NCBI RefSeq assembly: GCF_001602525.1
Contig: NZ_LSYT01000001.1
Location: 620,001-684,000, forward strand
Source: Flavobacterium chilense
GTDB taxonomy: Bacteria > Bacteroidota > Bacteroidia > Flavobacteriales > Flavobacteriaceae
Length of the DNA: 64,000 nucleotides
Direction: 5' to 3'
The number at the start of each line of letters is the position of its first letter. The first letter of the stretch is position 1. The position numbers were made by a program, and so were the translations under genes. The notes under the pieces are model-generated. The model saw only the letters and a program-made list of their open reading frames with translations. It did no database searches and was not told where the DNA came from. Below are positions 17,906 to 26,999 of this stretch, one piece after another.

Positions 17906-18664
17906 ATGATAGCCATCGTAAAAGAGCAGCTTACACAGGCAGGAAATTTTTCATTGTTCATCGGACGTTTTTTTAGAGAAATTTTCGTCCCTCCTTTTCA
18001 AATCAATGAGTTCCTGCGCCAATGTTACACCATCGGATGTAAATCACTTCCTCTTGTAAGCATAACGGGCTTTATCATGGGTCTGGTACTGACCATTCAG
18101 TCCCGGCCGACCATGACAAAATTTGGCGCAGAATCCTGGTTGCCAAGCATGGTTTCACTTTCCCTGATCAGGGAAATAGCACCTGTAGTTACAGCACTTA
18201 TCTGCGCCGGAAAAATTGCCTCGGGCATTGGCGCTGAACTGGGCTCAATGAAAGTATCCTCACAAATTGATGCCATGGAAGTCTCTGCCGTAAATCCTTA
18301 TAAATATCTGGTAGTTACCCGAATATTAGCCACAACGCTAATGGTGCCGCTGCTGGTTATTTTTGCTGATCTGGTGGGTATTTTTGGAGGTTATATTGGC
18401 TATAACATACACAATAGCATTACAATGAGCAGGTATTTCTCAGAAGTCATTGAACATCTGGATTATCTGGATCTTATGCCCGCTACGATAAAAACATTCT
18501 TCTTTGGATTTTTTATCGGAGTGATCGGTTGCTACAAAGGTTTTAATGCTTCAAGTGGTACGGCAAGCGTTGGACTTGCGGCAAATTCAGCAGTCGTAAC
18601 AGCGTCACTTTCTATTTTTATTGTCGATATGCTTGCAGTTCAAATCACCGATTTATTTTTTTAA
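17906..18664 (+). CDS. MlaE-type ABC transporter permease
   Basis: 252 residues, five or so membrane segments, with the MlaE-family pattern: a long first amphipathic part, GFIMGLVLTIQS, the LIREIAPVVTALICAGKIAS segment and GxELGSMKVSSQIDAME, the coupling helix. It forms the inner-membrane channel for phospholipid movement between membranes. Followed 3 bp later by the ATPase and then the MCE protein, so it is a compact MlaE-F-D operon; no MlaB or MlaC gene is nearby. Confidence 0.93.
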   Translation: MIAIVKEQLTQAGNFSLFIGRFFREIFVPPFQINEFLRQCYTIGCKSLPLVSITGFIMGLVLTIQSRPTMTKFGAESWLPSMVSLSLIREIAPVVTALICAGKIASGIGAELGSMKVSSQIDAMEVSAVNPYKYLVVTRILATTLMVPLLVIFADLVGIFGGYIGYNIHNSITMSRYFSEVIEHLDYLDLMPATIKTFFFGFFIGVIGCYKGFNASSGTASVGLAANSAVVTASLSIFIVDMLAVQITDLFF

Positions 18665-18667
18665 ACC

Positions 18668-19411
18668 ATGAAAGAAGAACCCATCATAAAAATCAAAAAC
18701 CTCTACAAAGCCTTTGGGAAAAACAAAGTCCTCAAAGGGATTAGTTTTGAGGTAAACAAAGGCGAGGATCTTGTGATCCTGGGACGTTCCGGCTCAGGGA
18801 AATCAGTTGCGATAAAATGCCTTGTAGGCCTTCTGGATCCAGATAAAGGCAAAATGGAAATCCTGGGTACAGAAATGACAAAACTTACTTATAAGCAGCT
18901 TAACGAAATCAGGCTCAAAATAGGTTTTATGTTTCAGGATGGAGCCTTGTACGATTCCATGTCGGTTCGTGAAAACCTGACTTTTACCCTCAAACACCAT
19001 ACCCGCCATTTGACAGAAGAAGACATCCAGCAGCAAATCCTTGAAGCCCTTGATAGCGTTGGACTAAAAGAGGCTATTGACAAAATGCCTTCTGAATTAT
19101 CTGGCGGTATGGTCAAACGCATCAGTCTGGCACGAACGATAATCATCAAGCCCGAAATTATATTTTATGATGAACCTACTGCCGGACTCGATACCATTAC
19201 AGCACAGGAAATAAGCGAACTTATCTTATCGGTACAGAAAAAATACAAAACAACATCGATTATCATTACCCATGATATGATCTGTGCAAAAATGACCGGA
19301 AACCGCATCATTATTATCAAAGATGGTCTGATCCATGCAAAGGGCAGCTATGAGGAACTCGAAAACAGTACAGATAAGTGGGTAAGATCATTCTTTTTTG
19401 CAGCCAATTAA
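18668..19411 (+). CDS. MlaF-type ABC transporter ATP-binding protein
   Basis: 247 residues with Walker A GRSGSGKS (39-46), the ABC signature LSGGM, and Walker B with the catalytic Glu in FYDEPTAGLD. It powers the permease encoded 3 bp upstream. Confidence 0.95.
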   Translation: MKEEPIIKIKNLYKAFGKNKVLKGISFEVNKGEDLVILGRSGSGKSVAIKCLVGLLDPDKGKMEILGTEMTKLTYKQLNEIRLKIGFMFQDGALYDSMSVRENLTFTLKHHTRHLTEEDIQQQILEALDSVGLKEAIDKMPSELSGGMVKRISLARTIIIKPEIIFYDEPTAGLDTITAQEISELILSVQKKYKTTSIIITHDMICAKMTGNRIIIIKDGLIHAKGSYEELENSTDKWVRSFFFAAN

Positions 19412-19454
19412 TACCCCCGACAGGCACTGGCTTGTCTATTTAAATAATACCATC

Positions 19455-20417
19455 ATGAAGAAAAAATCAGACTATATCTGGAAATTGGGATTGTTTGTCA
19501 TTGCCGCGCTCACGATTTTTCTCGTTGCGGTTTATTTCATTGGCAAAAGCCAAAACCTTTTTGGTGACACATTTCACTTAAAAGCAAAATTCAAAAATGT
19601 CAGCGGACTAAAAAACGGCAATAATGTACTATTGTCCGGAATAACTATTGGTACCATAAAAGACATTTCCTTTATTTCGGATTCTACCGTAGTGGTCGAC
19701 ATAATCATCAGAGAAGAAGTGCATCAATATATTAAAACCGATGCCTGGGCCAGTATTGGCTCTGATGGGTTAATGGGCGATAAAGTACTGACGATCTCCC
19801 CTAAAAACAGTCTGGCACAAGTGGTAAAAGACGGCGATATGATTGCGTCTAATGAAGCAGTCGGGATGGAAGACCTGATTGCCGGACTCAAAAAAAGTGT
19901 CGACAATGCCCAGATTATTACCAAACAACTTTCTGAATTCAGCTATAAAATCAATAACGGAAAAGGCGCACTCTCTAAAGTACTAACCGATGAGAATTTT
20001 GCAAACAGTATCGATCTTACCATGAAAAACCTAAAGGAGAGTTCCAATGAATTTGCTGTTTTTACAAAAAAAATAAACGACAAGGACGGCACATTGTCAA
20101 AACTGATGACCGATCCTTATTATGCCAACAGTGTAAAAAAAACACTCTCCGGTTTTGAGAAAAGTGTCACTGATTTAAATGTTTTTACCTCAAAACTAAA
20201 TACAGGAAAAGGCATCCTGCCAAAACTGATCAGTGATGAGAAATTGTCCAATTCCTTAGATTCAACCTTAACAAATTTACAAACAGCTTCTAAAAATCTA
20301 ATTGAAATCGAACAGGCAGCCAAGCAGAATTTCCTGCTTAGGGGTTATTTCAAAAAAAAGAAAAAACAAGAGGTAAAAAAAGAAATAGAACTACAAAAAG
20401 CAGTCAGTACTAACTAA
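19455..20417 (+). CDS. MlaD/MCE-domain periplasmic lipid-transfer protein
   Basis: 320 residues from the ATG at 19455; an earlier in-frame ATG (19398) overlaps the ATPase gene and would put 19 polar residues ahead of the membrane anchor. One N-terminal membrane helix (about 9-29), then an MCE domain (about 40-118, with VSGLKNGNNVLLSGITIG), then repeated helical segments of the form NSxxxTLxNLxxSxxxFxxFTxKxNxxxGxLxKLxxD, three copies between about 150 and 270, probably forming a coiled tube. The C-terminus is very Lys-rich. It is tethered to the inner membrane and carries lipid across the periplasm. Confidence 0.92.
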   Translation: MKKKSDYIWKLGLFVIAALTIFLVAVYFIGKSQNLFGDTFHLKAKFKNVSGLKNGNNVLLSGITIGTIKDISFISDSTVVVDIIIREEVHQYIKTDAWASIGSDGLMGDKVLTISPKNSLAQVVKDGDMIASNEAVGMEDLIAGLKKSVDNAQIITKQLSEFSYKINNGKGALSKVLTDENFANSIDLTMKNLKESSNEFAVFTKKINDKDGTLSKLMTDPYYANSVKKTLSGFEKSVTDLNVFTSKLNTGKGILPKLISDEKLSNSLDSTLTNLQTASKNLIEIEQAAKQNFLLRGYFKKKKKQEVKKEIELQKAVSTN

Positions 20418-20436
20418 CAATCAATCCAAAAGAAAA

Positions 20437-21183
20437 ATGAAAAGACTTCAAAACAAAGTAGTATTTATTACAGGAGGCAATTCAGGAATAGGAAAAGCCT
20501 CCGCTCTGGAAGCAGCGCGAGAAGGCGCAACAGTTGTTGTTGCCGATCTTCCCGGGAAAGACCATCAGCAGACTATTCTGGATATTGAAGCGCTGGGCGC
20601 TCCGTGCATGTTCGTCCCAATTGACGTCAGTGATGTCCAAAGCGTTAAAAAGGCCATTACAGCCACTGTTGAGAAATACGGCAGGCTTGATGTGGCGTTC
20701 AATAATGCAGGAATCGGCGGGGTATATTCGGGAATTCATGATATGTCTGAAGTTTTATGGGATACCCTGATCGCCGTGAATCTTACCGGTCAGTTCTATT
20801 GCGTCAAATACGAACTGCAGCAATTTCTTAAACAAGGCGGTGGTGTTATTGTCAACATGTCTTCTCTGGGCGGATTAAAAGCCGAACATGGTTTAGTCCC
20901 TTATACGGTTGCCAAACATGGCTTATTGGGATTAACAAAAAATATTGCCGTTCAATATGGCGCCCAAAACATACGTGGCAACGCTATATGTCCCTATTAT
21001 GTAGAAACACCTTTACTGGACGCAGCGCCAGAAACAGTCCATCAGGCCTGGATCGATGGCACTCCGGCCAAAAGATTATGTACACCTGAGGAAGTAGCCA
21101 AAACATTTATTTTTCTGGCCTGTGATGATTCCAGTTATTGCAATGGTACCCAGATTATTTTAGATGGCGGCGTACTGGCTTAA
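20437..21183 (+). CDS. Short-chain dehydrogenase/reductase (SDR)
   Basis: 248 residues, classical SDR: cofactor motif TGGNSGIG (12-19), NNAG (89-92), catalytic Ser142/143, Tyr156 and Lys160 (YTVAK). Asp36 at the end of the second strand (VADLPG) suggests NAD rather than NADP. The substrate is unknown. It follows the MCE gene by 19 bp, so it is probably co-transcribed with the lipid-transport genes. Confidence 0.92.
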   Translation: MKRLQNKVVFITGGNSGIGKASALEAAREGATVVVADLPGKDHQQTILDIEALGAPCMFVPIDVSDVQSVKKAITATVEKYGRLDVAFNNAGIGGVYSGIHDMSEVLWDTLIAVNLTGQFYCVKYELQQFLKQGGGVIVNMSSLGGLKAEHGLVPYTVAKHGLLGLTKNIAVQYGAQNIRGNAICPYYVETPLLDAAPETVHQAWIDGTPAKRLCTPEEVAKTFIFLACDDSSYCNGTQIILDGGVLA

Positions 21184-21237
21184 AAATTCGGGTTATTATG
21201 ACTTTAACAAGAGTTATGATATTACCCTTCCCAATAA

Positions 21238-21303
21238 GTAACAACCATCACTTATTGCTGCGCTTTATGTCATTTTGGTTTGGCTCTAATAATTTCAACT
21301 TTG
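21238..21303 (+). promoter_or_regulatory. Tandem CRP/FNR-like operator and promoter D
   Basis: Boxes GTAACAACCATCAC (21238-21251) and GCGCTTTATGTCAT (21260-21273), ends 22 bp apart, with weak left halves. CAACTTTG (21296-21303) starts exactly 22 bp after the second box. Upstream of the Dps-like gene. Confidence 0.65.
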
Positions 21304-21336
21304 CTCTGAAAATAAACAACTACAAAAAAAACGAAA

Positions 21337-21808
21337 ATGAAAACCACTACTTCAAAAAGAGCCCATATAAGAAACCTTTCGAGTAAACTCTCGAGTATTC
21401 TTTGTGATGAGTATATCCTTTTAACTAAAACTAAAAGAATAGATGACAGCTTACAGTTGATTAATTTTCAGGATAAATATCTTTTTTTTACTGCCCAGTC
21501 CAGCGAAATTGATAGTATAATTGAGCGCGTTGAAAAACGTGTTCATACCACTGGCCATTATGCTGATGCTATGCTCAAAGCTTTTTTAAAGGTAACGCGG
21601 TTCAATAAAAAAAGGAAAAAAATAAATGACCGCTCAGGTTATATAAGTGAATTACTAGGCGACCATGAAAACCTTATTACCATACTTAAAAAAAAATACA
21701 TCCCTGCTTGAAACGTCTTCTAAAGATAGTCAAACAGATGATTTTGTTACCACACTAACCGAAAGCCATGAGAAAATGGCCTGGTTCCTTCGCTCCTACT
21801 TACAATAA
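21337..21808 (+). pseudogene. Degenerate Dps-like ferritin, frameshifted in a 9-A run
   Basis: The first frame (21337-21711, 124 codons) aligns by eye with Dps: SSILCDEYILLTKTK, a middle helix IDSIIERVEKR and SELLGDHENLITILKK. It then meets a run of nine A (21688-21696). Removing one A joins it to a frame ending at 21806-21808 that supplies the rest of the fold (DDFVTTLTESHEKMAWFLRSYL). Of the ferroxidase residues, the Asp and Glu four apart (D..E in IDSIIER) remain, but the His positions are Asp or Tyr (the usual HW segment is RIDDS). So the gene is both frameshifted and probably iron-inactive. Polymerase slippage in the A-run could still give full-length protein. YceI follows. Confidence 0.65.
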
Positions 21809-21832
21809 TGATTTAACAAATTAAGAACAATC

Positions 21833-22432
21833 ATGAAAATTAAAATAAAATTCGCACTACTTATCCTGACTATAATCTTCTCAGGGCTAAACCAGAAGGT
21901 TATGGCACAATCCCATTTCGCAATAGGGAAATCCACAGTTAATGAAATGAAGATATCGGGAACCTCCACCTTCCATGACTGGACGATGAAAACGGCTGTT
22001 TTTTCAGGAAAAGCAGCATTTAATATCGATCCTGAAAATCAAATTACAAAACTCAGCGCCATTGAGTTTAACCTTCCGGTACTCACCCTTAAAAGCGGTC
22101 AAAAAAAATTAGACAAAAATGCGTACAAAGCCCTGAAAACAGATCAGTTTAAAGAAATCACATACAAACAGGTTTCTGCTGAAGTAATGAGCTCAAACAA
22201 CTCCAAATTCCATATCAAAACAGCCGGAAAACTGACCATTGCCGGGGCTACCAAAGATGTTGTTATTGATTTGTACTGCTTTGCAAATAAAGACGGAAGC
22301 ATTAGCTGTGAGGGCAATTACCCAATAAACATGAGCAACTACAAGGTTACTGCGCCTATTTTTATGGGCGGAGTCATGAAAACCGGTGATGCCATTAAAC
22401 TTGAATTCTCTTTTCTTTTTGAAAAATCTTAA
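21833..22432 (+). CDS. YceI family periplasmic protein
   Basis: 199 residues with a signal peptide (cleavage near MAQ, about 26) and the YceI lipocalin-like fold: GTSTFHDWTM, LPVLTLKSG, LDKNAYKALKTDQFKEITYK and GKLTIAGATKDV. Family members bind an isoprenoid or amide ligand in the periplasm. It starts 24 bp after the end of the Dps-like gene and 5 bp before the next gene, so it is transcribed with both. Confidence 0.93.
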   Translation: MKIKIKFALLILTIIFSGLNQKVMAQSHFAIGKSTVNEMKISGTSTFHDWTMKTAVFSGKAAFNIDPENQITKLSAIEFNLPVLTLKSGQKKLDKNAYKALKTDQFKEITYKQVSAEVMSSNNSKFHIKTAGKLTIAGATKDVVIDLYCFANKDGSISCEGNYPINMSNYKVTAPIFMGGVMKTGDAIKLEFSFLFEKS

Positions 22433-22437
22433 TTCAC

Positions 22438-23751
22438 ATGAAAAATATAATATTGCTATTACTGTGCCTTTGGATAACATTGGCACAGGCACAAAAGAAA
22501 CCTATACAGTATTTTAGGTACAACGATCAAAGAGGCCTGAATGTTTTTGAAACCACCAAGAAGGACAGCTCCTCTTTTGAAGGATTCACAGTAAAGATGG
22601 GTGGTAACTTAACATTGGATTTTCAAGGACTAAACCATCAAAATACAGCAAACCCTGTGGTTGTTGACGGCATAAACAGCAATGAACTTATTGATATTAC
22701 CAATGGGTTCAATCTGGCTATGGCCAACCTGAATCTCGATACGCAACTCGATGATGGAATCCGAATGAACCTTACTATTTATTTATCATCTAGACATCAT
22801 GAGGAAACCTGGGTCAAGGGTGGTTATATACAGTTTGATAAACTTTCTTTTCTAAAAAGCAGTTTTATAGATCAGGCAATGAAATATGTAACCCTGAAAG
22901 TAGGCGCCTACGACGTGGACTATGGGGATCAGCACTTTAGGAGGACCGACGGAGGCAATGCAATCTACAACCCTTTTATTGAAAATTACATTATGGATGA
23001 ATTTGCCACTGAGATTGGAGGGGAAGTCTATTTCCATGACCCTTCAGGTATGATGGTCATGCTCGGACTCACAAATGGCGCCCTGAACCCAACTGTGGTG
23101 GTTTCCACTAAAATTGATGCGGCAACAGGAGAATTAAACAAACCCACACCGGCATTACATGGTAAAATAGGTTATGACAAACAATTCGACAAAGATTTAC
23201 GATTAAGGATTACCGGTTCCTTTTACCACGTAAAACGAGCTTTGAATAATACCCTTTTTGCGGGTGACCGAACCGGTTCGCATTATTTTTATGTCATGGA
23301 AAATACACAGGCAACAGCCGTTGATAATTTCCGCTCAGGGCGTTACAATCCTGAATTCAGCCAGCAGGTAACAGCTTTTATGATCAATCCTTTTGTGAAG
23401 TTTAAAGGTTTTGAACTCTTTGGAACCTATGAAGTGGCCAAAGGAAGAAAAATTACCCAGGCAGATACCCATCAGGTTGTGCAGTCTGCTATTGATCTGA
23501 TTTATAGGTTTCCAGCCGGAAAAGAAAATTTCTGGATTGCAGGAAGATACAATACCCTAACTGATTCTCCGCTAAACCAAAATGACCAGACCATTAATCG
23601 TGTGGCAGGTTCTGCAGGATGGTTCCTGACAAAAAATATCCTGATGAAAGCCGAATACGTAAATCAGAAATATAAAAATTTTCAGCCTATCGATATCAGA
23701 CATGGCGGACAATTCGACGGCTTTATGTTAGAGGCAGCGGTGGTTTTTTAA
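22438..23751 (+). CDS. Outer-membrane porin-like protein (hypothetical)
   Basis: 437 residues: signal peptide (ends AQAQ near 19), then alternating beta strands with Gly/aromatic pairs and a C-terminal Phe (AAVVF), the end of an outer-membrane barrel. Contains KVGAYDVDYGDQHFRRTDGG near 160, a segment typical of Bacteroidetes porin-like proteins. The substrate is unknown. Located 5 bp after the YceI gene. Confidence 0.8.
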   Translation: MKNIILLLLCLWITLAQAQKKPIQYFRYNDQRGLNVFETTKKDSSSFEGFTVKMGGNLTLDFQGLNHQNTANPVVVDGINSNELIDITNGFNLAMANLNLDTQLDDGIRMNLTIYLSSRHHEETWVKGGYIQFDKLSFLKSSFIDQAMKYVTLKVGAYDVDYGDQHFRRTDGGNAIYNPFIENYIMDEFATEIGGEVYFHDPSGMMVMLGLTNGALNPTVVVSTKIDAATGELNKPTPALHGKIGYDKQFDKDLRLRITGSFYHVKRALNNTLFAGDRTGSHYFYVMENTQATAVDNFRSGRYNPEFSQQVTAFMINPFVKFKGFELFGTYEVAKGRKITQADTHQVVQSAIDLIYRFPAGKENFWIAGRYNTLTDSPLNQNDQTINRVAGSAGWFLTKNILMKAEYVNQKYKNFQPIDIRHGGQFDGFMLEAAVVF

Positions 23752-23780
23752 ATAATAGCCCAAAACATACTTCGCAGAAA

Positions 23781-23846
23781 GTGTCCAACATCAATAATAA
23801 AAATGAGCAGTGTCATTTTGTGCGGCAAAAGTTCTGCTCAATTTTG
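23781..23846 (+). promoter_or_regulatory. Tandem CRP/FNR-like operator and promoter E
   Basis: Boxes GTGTCCAACATCAA (23781-23794) and ATGAGCAGTGTCAT (23803-23816). CAATTTTG (23839-23846) starts 22 bp after the second box, preceded by a TTTG at 23817-23820. Upstream of the Lys-rich protein gene. Confidence 0.75.
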
Positions 23847-23917
23847 TATCCACATAACGCGTCTGGTTTATTTCAATAAATCAGATATCAAAGATAAAAT
23901 CTATAAAAATTAAAATC

Positions 23918-24202
23918 ATGAAAGCAAATTCAAAAAAAATGGCAGCTGAAATAACAACTGCAATTACCACTGCACTAACAGCAAAATCAAACACAAAAAA
24001 GATTCTCAAAACAATTGACAATACAGCCAAAAAGATAGCTAAAAAAATCAATAAGAGAATCCTGAAAACTACTGCAGGTGTTAAAGGAAAGAAAATAAAA
24101 AAAGCTTCAAAAATAAAAAAAGGCGATAATGGAATGCTGCCTGAAGTAAAAAAAAACAAATTGCTCACAGAGATGGCGGCTGACGAAATTAAAGCCAATT
24201 AA
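23918..24202 (+). CDS. Lys/Ala-rich basic protein (histone H1-like composition)
   Basis: 94 residues, more than a quarter Lys with many Ala, Thr and Ile, almost no aromatics (KKIAKKINKRILKTTAG, KGKKIKKASKIKKG). No signal peptide. The composition resembles bacterial histone H1-like DNA-binding proteins, but no family motif is recognised. It is monocistronic under operator E, so it is probably induced with the other stress genes; a nucleoid-binding role is inference. A hairpin follows at 24227. Confidence 0.7.
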   Translation: MKANSKKMAAEITTAITTALTAKSNTKKILKTIDNTAKKIAKKINKRILKTTAGVKGKKIKKASKIKKGDNGMLPEVKKNKLLTEMAADEIKAN

Positions 24203-24226
24203 AATATCCTGCAATTCAAGTAAACC

Positions 24227-24256
24227 TGAACATAACAGTACTTATTGTTATGTTCA
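24227..24256 (+). terminator. Hairpin after the Lys-rich gene
   Basis: TGAACATAACA and TGTTATGTTCA make an 11-bp perfect stem with an 8-nt loop. The T-run is poor (ATTTC), so it may be a weak terminator. Confidence 0.45.
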
Positions 24257-24327
24257 TTTCAACTAAAGACTTATCCTTACAAATTATAGTATCAAAGAAT
24301 TCCAGGCTAATACCTCATACTTCCCCA

Positions 24328-25884
24328 ATGAAATATAAATATATATTGATTTTCTTAATGTGCGGTACCTGGATAGTGTCTGGGGCAGATTCTATGAACT
24401 ATATCCAAAAACAGTTTCAGGAAAATTCTGCAAGGCAAATCGACACCGCAAAAATTACCGCTTTTTTTGAGTCCTATCCTAAATTCAGACCGTATCAGGC
24501 CCAGGTCAAACTGCTTTACAAAAAACATGGTGATTATATCTGGTACGACGCCAAAGGACTTATTGAATTTGCCTATGTACTGCACAAACAGGTAGGGCAA
24601 ATGAAAGAAGAAGGGCTTCCTGTAGCGGTACCCTACCAAACCCAATGGGAAAAAATATTTGAACAAAATGCCAGTACAATTCCAAATTTAGAATCTGAAC
24701 TACTGATCAGCTGCATGTATTTTTTCTATACTACCAAAGTTTTCAGCGGATTTACCATAGGAAAAAGCGAAGGAACAGGCTGGTACCTTCCCAGAGAAAA
24801 TGCTTCCAATGCAGGATACCTTGACACCCTTGCACAGGGAATTGCATCTAGAAAAGAATTAAAACACGACTATTTCAATCAATACTATCCCCTTAAAGAG
24901 GCTTTAAAAAAATATCTTGAAATTGAAAAAAAGGGCGGCTGGAAAGTAGTTAAACTTGAAAAAGAAATTAAGCTCTTCCATCAGGGCGATTCTTCCACTA
25001 CGGTACAAGAGGTCAGAAACAGGCTTTTTGTGGAGGGTTTTATCAGTCAGGATAACGCATCTTTGCATTTTGATCAAACCATAACTGACGGCATTGCGGC
25101 TTATGGAACCAGTCAAAATCATGATTTTCAAAGCAAGATCACACCAAGACTTATTGAAATGCTTAACGTTCCTGTAGAGAGCCGCATTAAAACCATTTCG
25201 GTTAATATGGAAAGATGCCGTTGGATCAGTCCTAAAATAAATACTGCACAGGAATATATCGCCGTGAATATACCTTCTTTCAAATTGCTGTATTATCGTG
25301 ATGGAAAACCATTTCTAGTTTCCAAAGTGGTAGTGGGAAAGGAATTCCATAAAACCATAGTGTTTAGCGGTCATATGAGTTATCTGGCCTTTAGCCCCTA
25401 TTGGAATGTACCCACAAGTATCCTTAAAAAAGAAATACTGCCCAGTATACAAAAGAACCCTAATTACCTTGAAAATCAGAATATGGAATGGCATGACGGG
25501 CAGTTAAGACAGAAACCCGGAGGCAGTAACGCACTGGGATATGTGAAATTTATGTTTCCGAATTCCCATAACATTTACCTTCATGATTCACCATCAAAAT
25601 CCTTTTTCAATAAAGACAAAAGAGCTTTTAGCCATGGATGCGTAAGGGTTGAAAAAGCCCGTGAACTTGCAATCGCTATTATGGAAAAAGAGGCCAATTG
25701 GAGCAGTAAAAAAGTAGATGAAGCCATGCATTTGGGAAAAGAAAACACCTATGTGCTTAAGGATAAAATCCCGGTCTACATTGCCTACTTTACCGCCTGG
25801 GCAGACGGCACTGGAAATGTTGCCTTTTACGATGACCTTTATAATCGGGACGATGCCCTGGCCAAAGTACTTTTTGAGAATTAA
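24328..25884 (+). CDS. L,D-transpeptidase (YcbB/LdtD-like)
   Basis: 518 residues from the ATG at 24328, which starts a signal peptide (KYKYILIFLMCGTWIVSG). An in-frame ATG at 24250 would add 26 residues and lies within the upstream hairpin, so it is less likely. A helical scaffold fills the N-terminal half, then a peptidoglycan-binding-like segment (about 235-300) and the YkuD catalytic domain with SHGCVRVE, catalytic Cys438 and His436. It forms 3-3 cross-links or attaches proteins to peptidoglycan in the periplasm, a typical envelope-stress function. Confidence 0.92.
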   Translation: MKYKYILIFLMCGTWIVSGADSMNYIQKQFQENSARQIDTAKITAFFESYPKFRPYQAQVKLLYKKHGDYIWYDAKGLIEFAYVLHKQVGQMKEEGLPVAVPYQTQWEKIFEQNASTIPNLESELLISCMYFFYTTKVFSGFTIGKSEGTGWYLPRENASNAGYLDTLAQGIASRKELKHDYFNQYYPLKEALKKYLEIEKKGGWKVVKLEKEIKLFHQGDSSTTVQEVRNRLFVEGFISQDNASLHFDQTITDGIAAYGTSQNHDFQSKITPRLIEMLNVPVESRIKTISVNMERCRWISPKINTAQEYIAVNIPSFKLLYYRDGKPFLVSKVVVGKEFHKTIVFSGHMSYLAFSPYWNVPTSILKKEILPSIQKNPNYLENQNMEWHDGQLRQKPGGSNALGYVKFMFPNSHNIYLHDSPSKSFFNKDKRAFSHGCVRVEKARELAIAIMEKEANWSSKKVDEAMHLGKENTYVLKDKIPVYIAYFTAWADGTGNVAFYDDLYNRDDALAKVLFEN

Positions 25885-25946
25885 GTTTTATGACCTGGCA
25901 ATTTAACAAATCCCAATGGAGAGCCTAATGGAATTTTTGTTCTACA

Positions 25947-26999
25947 TTAATTTTTCATCTTGCTTATTTTCATGTAATCCAAGATTTTCAGCTGGCTGCC
26001 TTTTTTCTCTATTAGTCCTTCATTTCTAAACTCGGTTAAGGTCCTGCTTACTGTTTCGGAAGCAGTTCCTGACATTGCCGCCAGATCATCCCTTGTTACA
26101 TTGATACTATCTCCTTTTGCAGCTTCTTCCTGACGAAAGAGTCTCAGCAGGGACTCTGCAATGCGCTTTCTGACCGACTGATAGGCCAGTTGAAGCAAAT
26201 GCGTATCCTTGCTCCTGATCTCATTCGACAAAATTTTAATGAATTTCTCCGCTACATCAGGATATAATTTTAGTAATTCTTCAAGCTGTTCTTTTGGAAA
26301 AAAACACAATTGACTATCTTCGAGCGCCGTTGCAGTATCGGTATAGGTTTCATCAGAAAGAATTGTATTGACCCCTAAAAAATCATTGGCATGGTACATA
26401 CCGGTCATCAGCTCACGCCCGTCTTCAGACATCTTGACCGTTTTGATCTTACCTGAGATGACCAAATAAAGACCAATAGCGCGATCCCCTTCATAGTGAA
26501 TAATCTGGTTTTTTTTAAAGGGCCTGTAAATATGCTCGTCTATAATCTTTTTCAACTCAGAAAGACCTTCCCTGTCCCCAACTAAACTCCCCAACTGTCC
26601 CAAAGACTGACTGTAAAAATCCCTTTCTGAATTCTTTTTGTTGAGCCTGCTTTCAATGGCGTGTAAAAGTTCCATATCATCAAAAGGTTTGGTCAGGTAA
26701 TCATCCGCTCCCATTTCCATGGCTTTTCGCAAATCAATTCTTTCTGATTTTGCAGTTATAAAAATAAAAGGAATAGTACTTGTTTTCGGGTTTTTATTCA
26801 ACATATACAATACACCGTAACCGTCAAGTTCAGGCATCATAATATCACACAAAATGATATCAGGCAGGTTCACAACAGCGGATTCAATCCCCACTTTGCC
26901 ATTATTTGCCTGATAAACAGTATAACCGGCCAAAGTAAGGATTTCAGCAATGTTTTCCCTAATGTCATTATGGTCTTCAATAATTAGTACTTTGCTCAT
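25947..26999 (-). CDS. Response regulator with CRP/FNR output (receiver-cNMP-HTH fusion)
   Basis: 350 residues in three parts: a receiver (Asp52 phospho-site in LCDIMMPELDG, Thr82, Lys104 in YLTKPF), a cyclic-nucleotide-binding-like beta roll (about 155-265, YEGDRAIGLYLVISGKIK), and a Crp-type winged helix (about 275-345). The recognition helix reads SETVSRTL: Glu315, Ser318 and Arg319 form the ExxSR pattern of FNR, which reads TTGAT half-sites. No N-terminal Fe-S cysteines, so the signal comes by phosphorylation. The start overlaps the kinase stop by 4 bp. It is the best candidate for the protein binding operators A-K. Confidence 0.93.
   Translation of the reverse strand: MSKVLIIEDHNDIRENIAEILTLAGYTVYQANNGKVGIESAVVNLPDIILCDIMMPELDGYGVLYMLNKNPKTSTIPFIFITAKSERIDLRKAMEMGADDYLTKPFDDMELLHAIESRLNKKNSERDFYSQSLGQLGSLVGDREGLSELKKIIDEHIYRPFKKNQIIHYEGDRAIGLYLVISGKIKTVKMSEDGRELMTGMYHANDFLGVNTILSDETYTDTATALEDSQLCFFPKEQLEELLKLYPDVAEKFIKILSNEIRSKDTHLLQLAYQSVRKRIAESLLRLFRQEEAAKGDSINVTRDDLAAMSGTASETVSRTLTEFRNEGLIEKKGSQLKILDYMKISKMKN

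Noticed and set aside
24226..24310. A twelfth tandem operator before the L,D-transpeptidase gene
   Set aside because: TTCATTTC and CAAATTAT have the right spacing, but the left half-sites are missing and the region is better explained by the hairpin of the preceding gene.
25947..26999. Calling the regulator a plain CRP protein sensing cAMP
   Set aside because: It has an intact receiver domain with Asp52 and is co-translated with a kinase, so phosphorylation is the likelier input.
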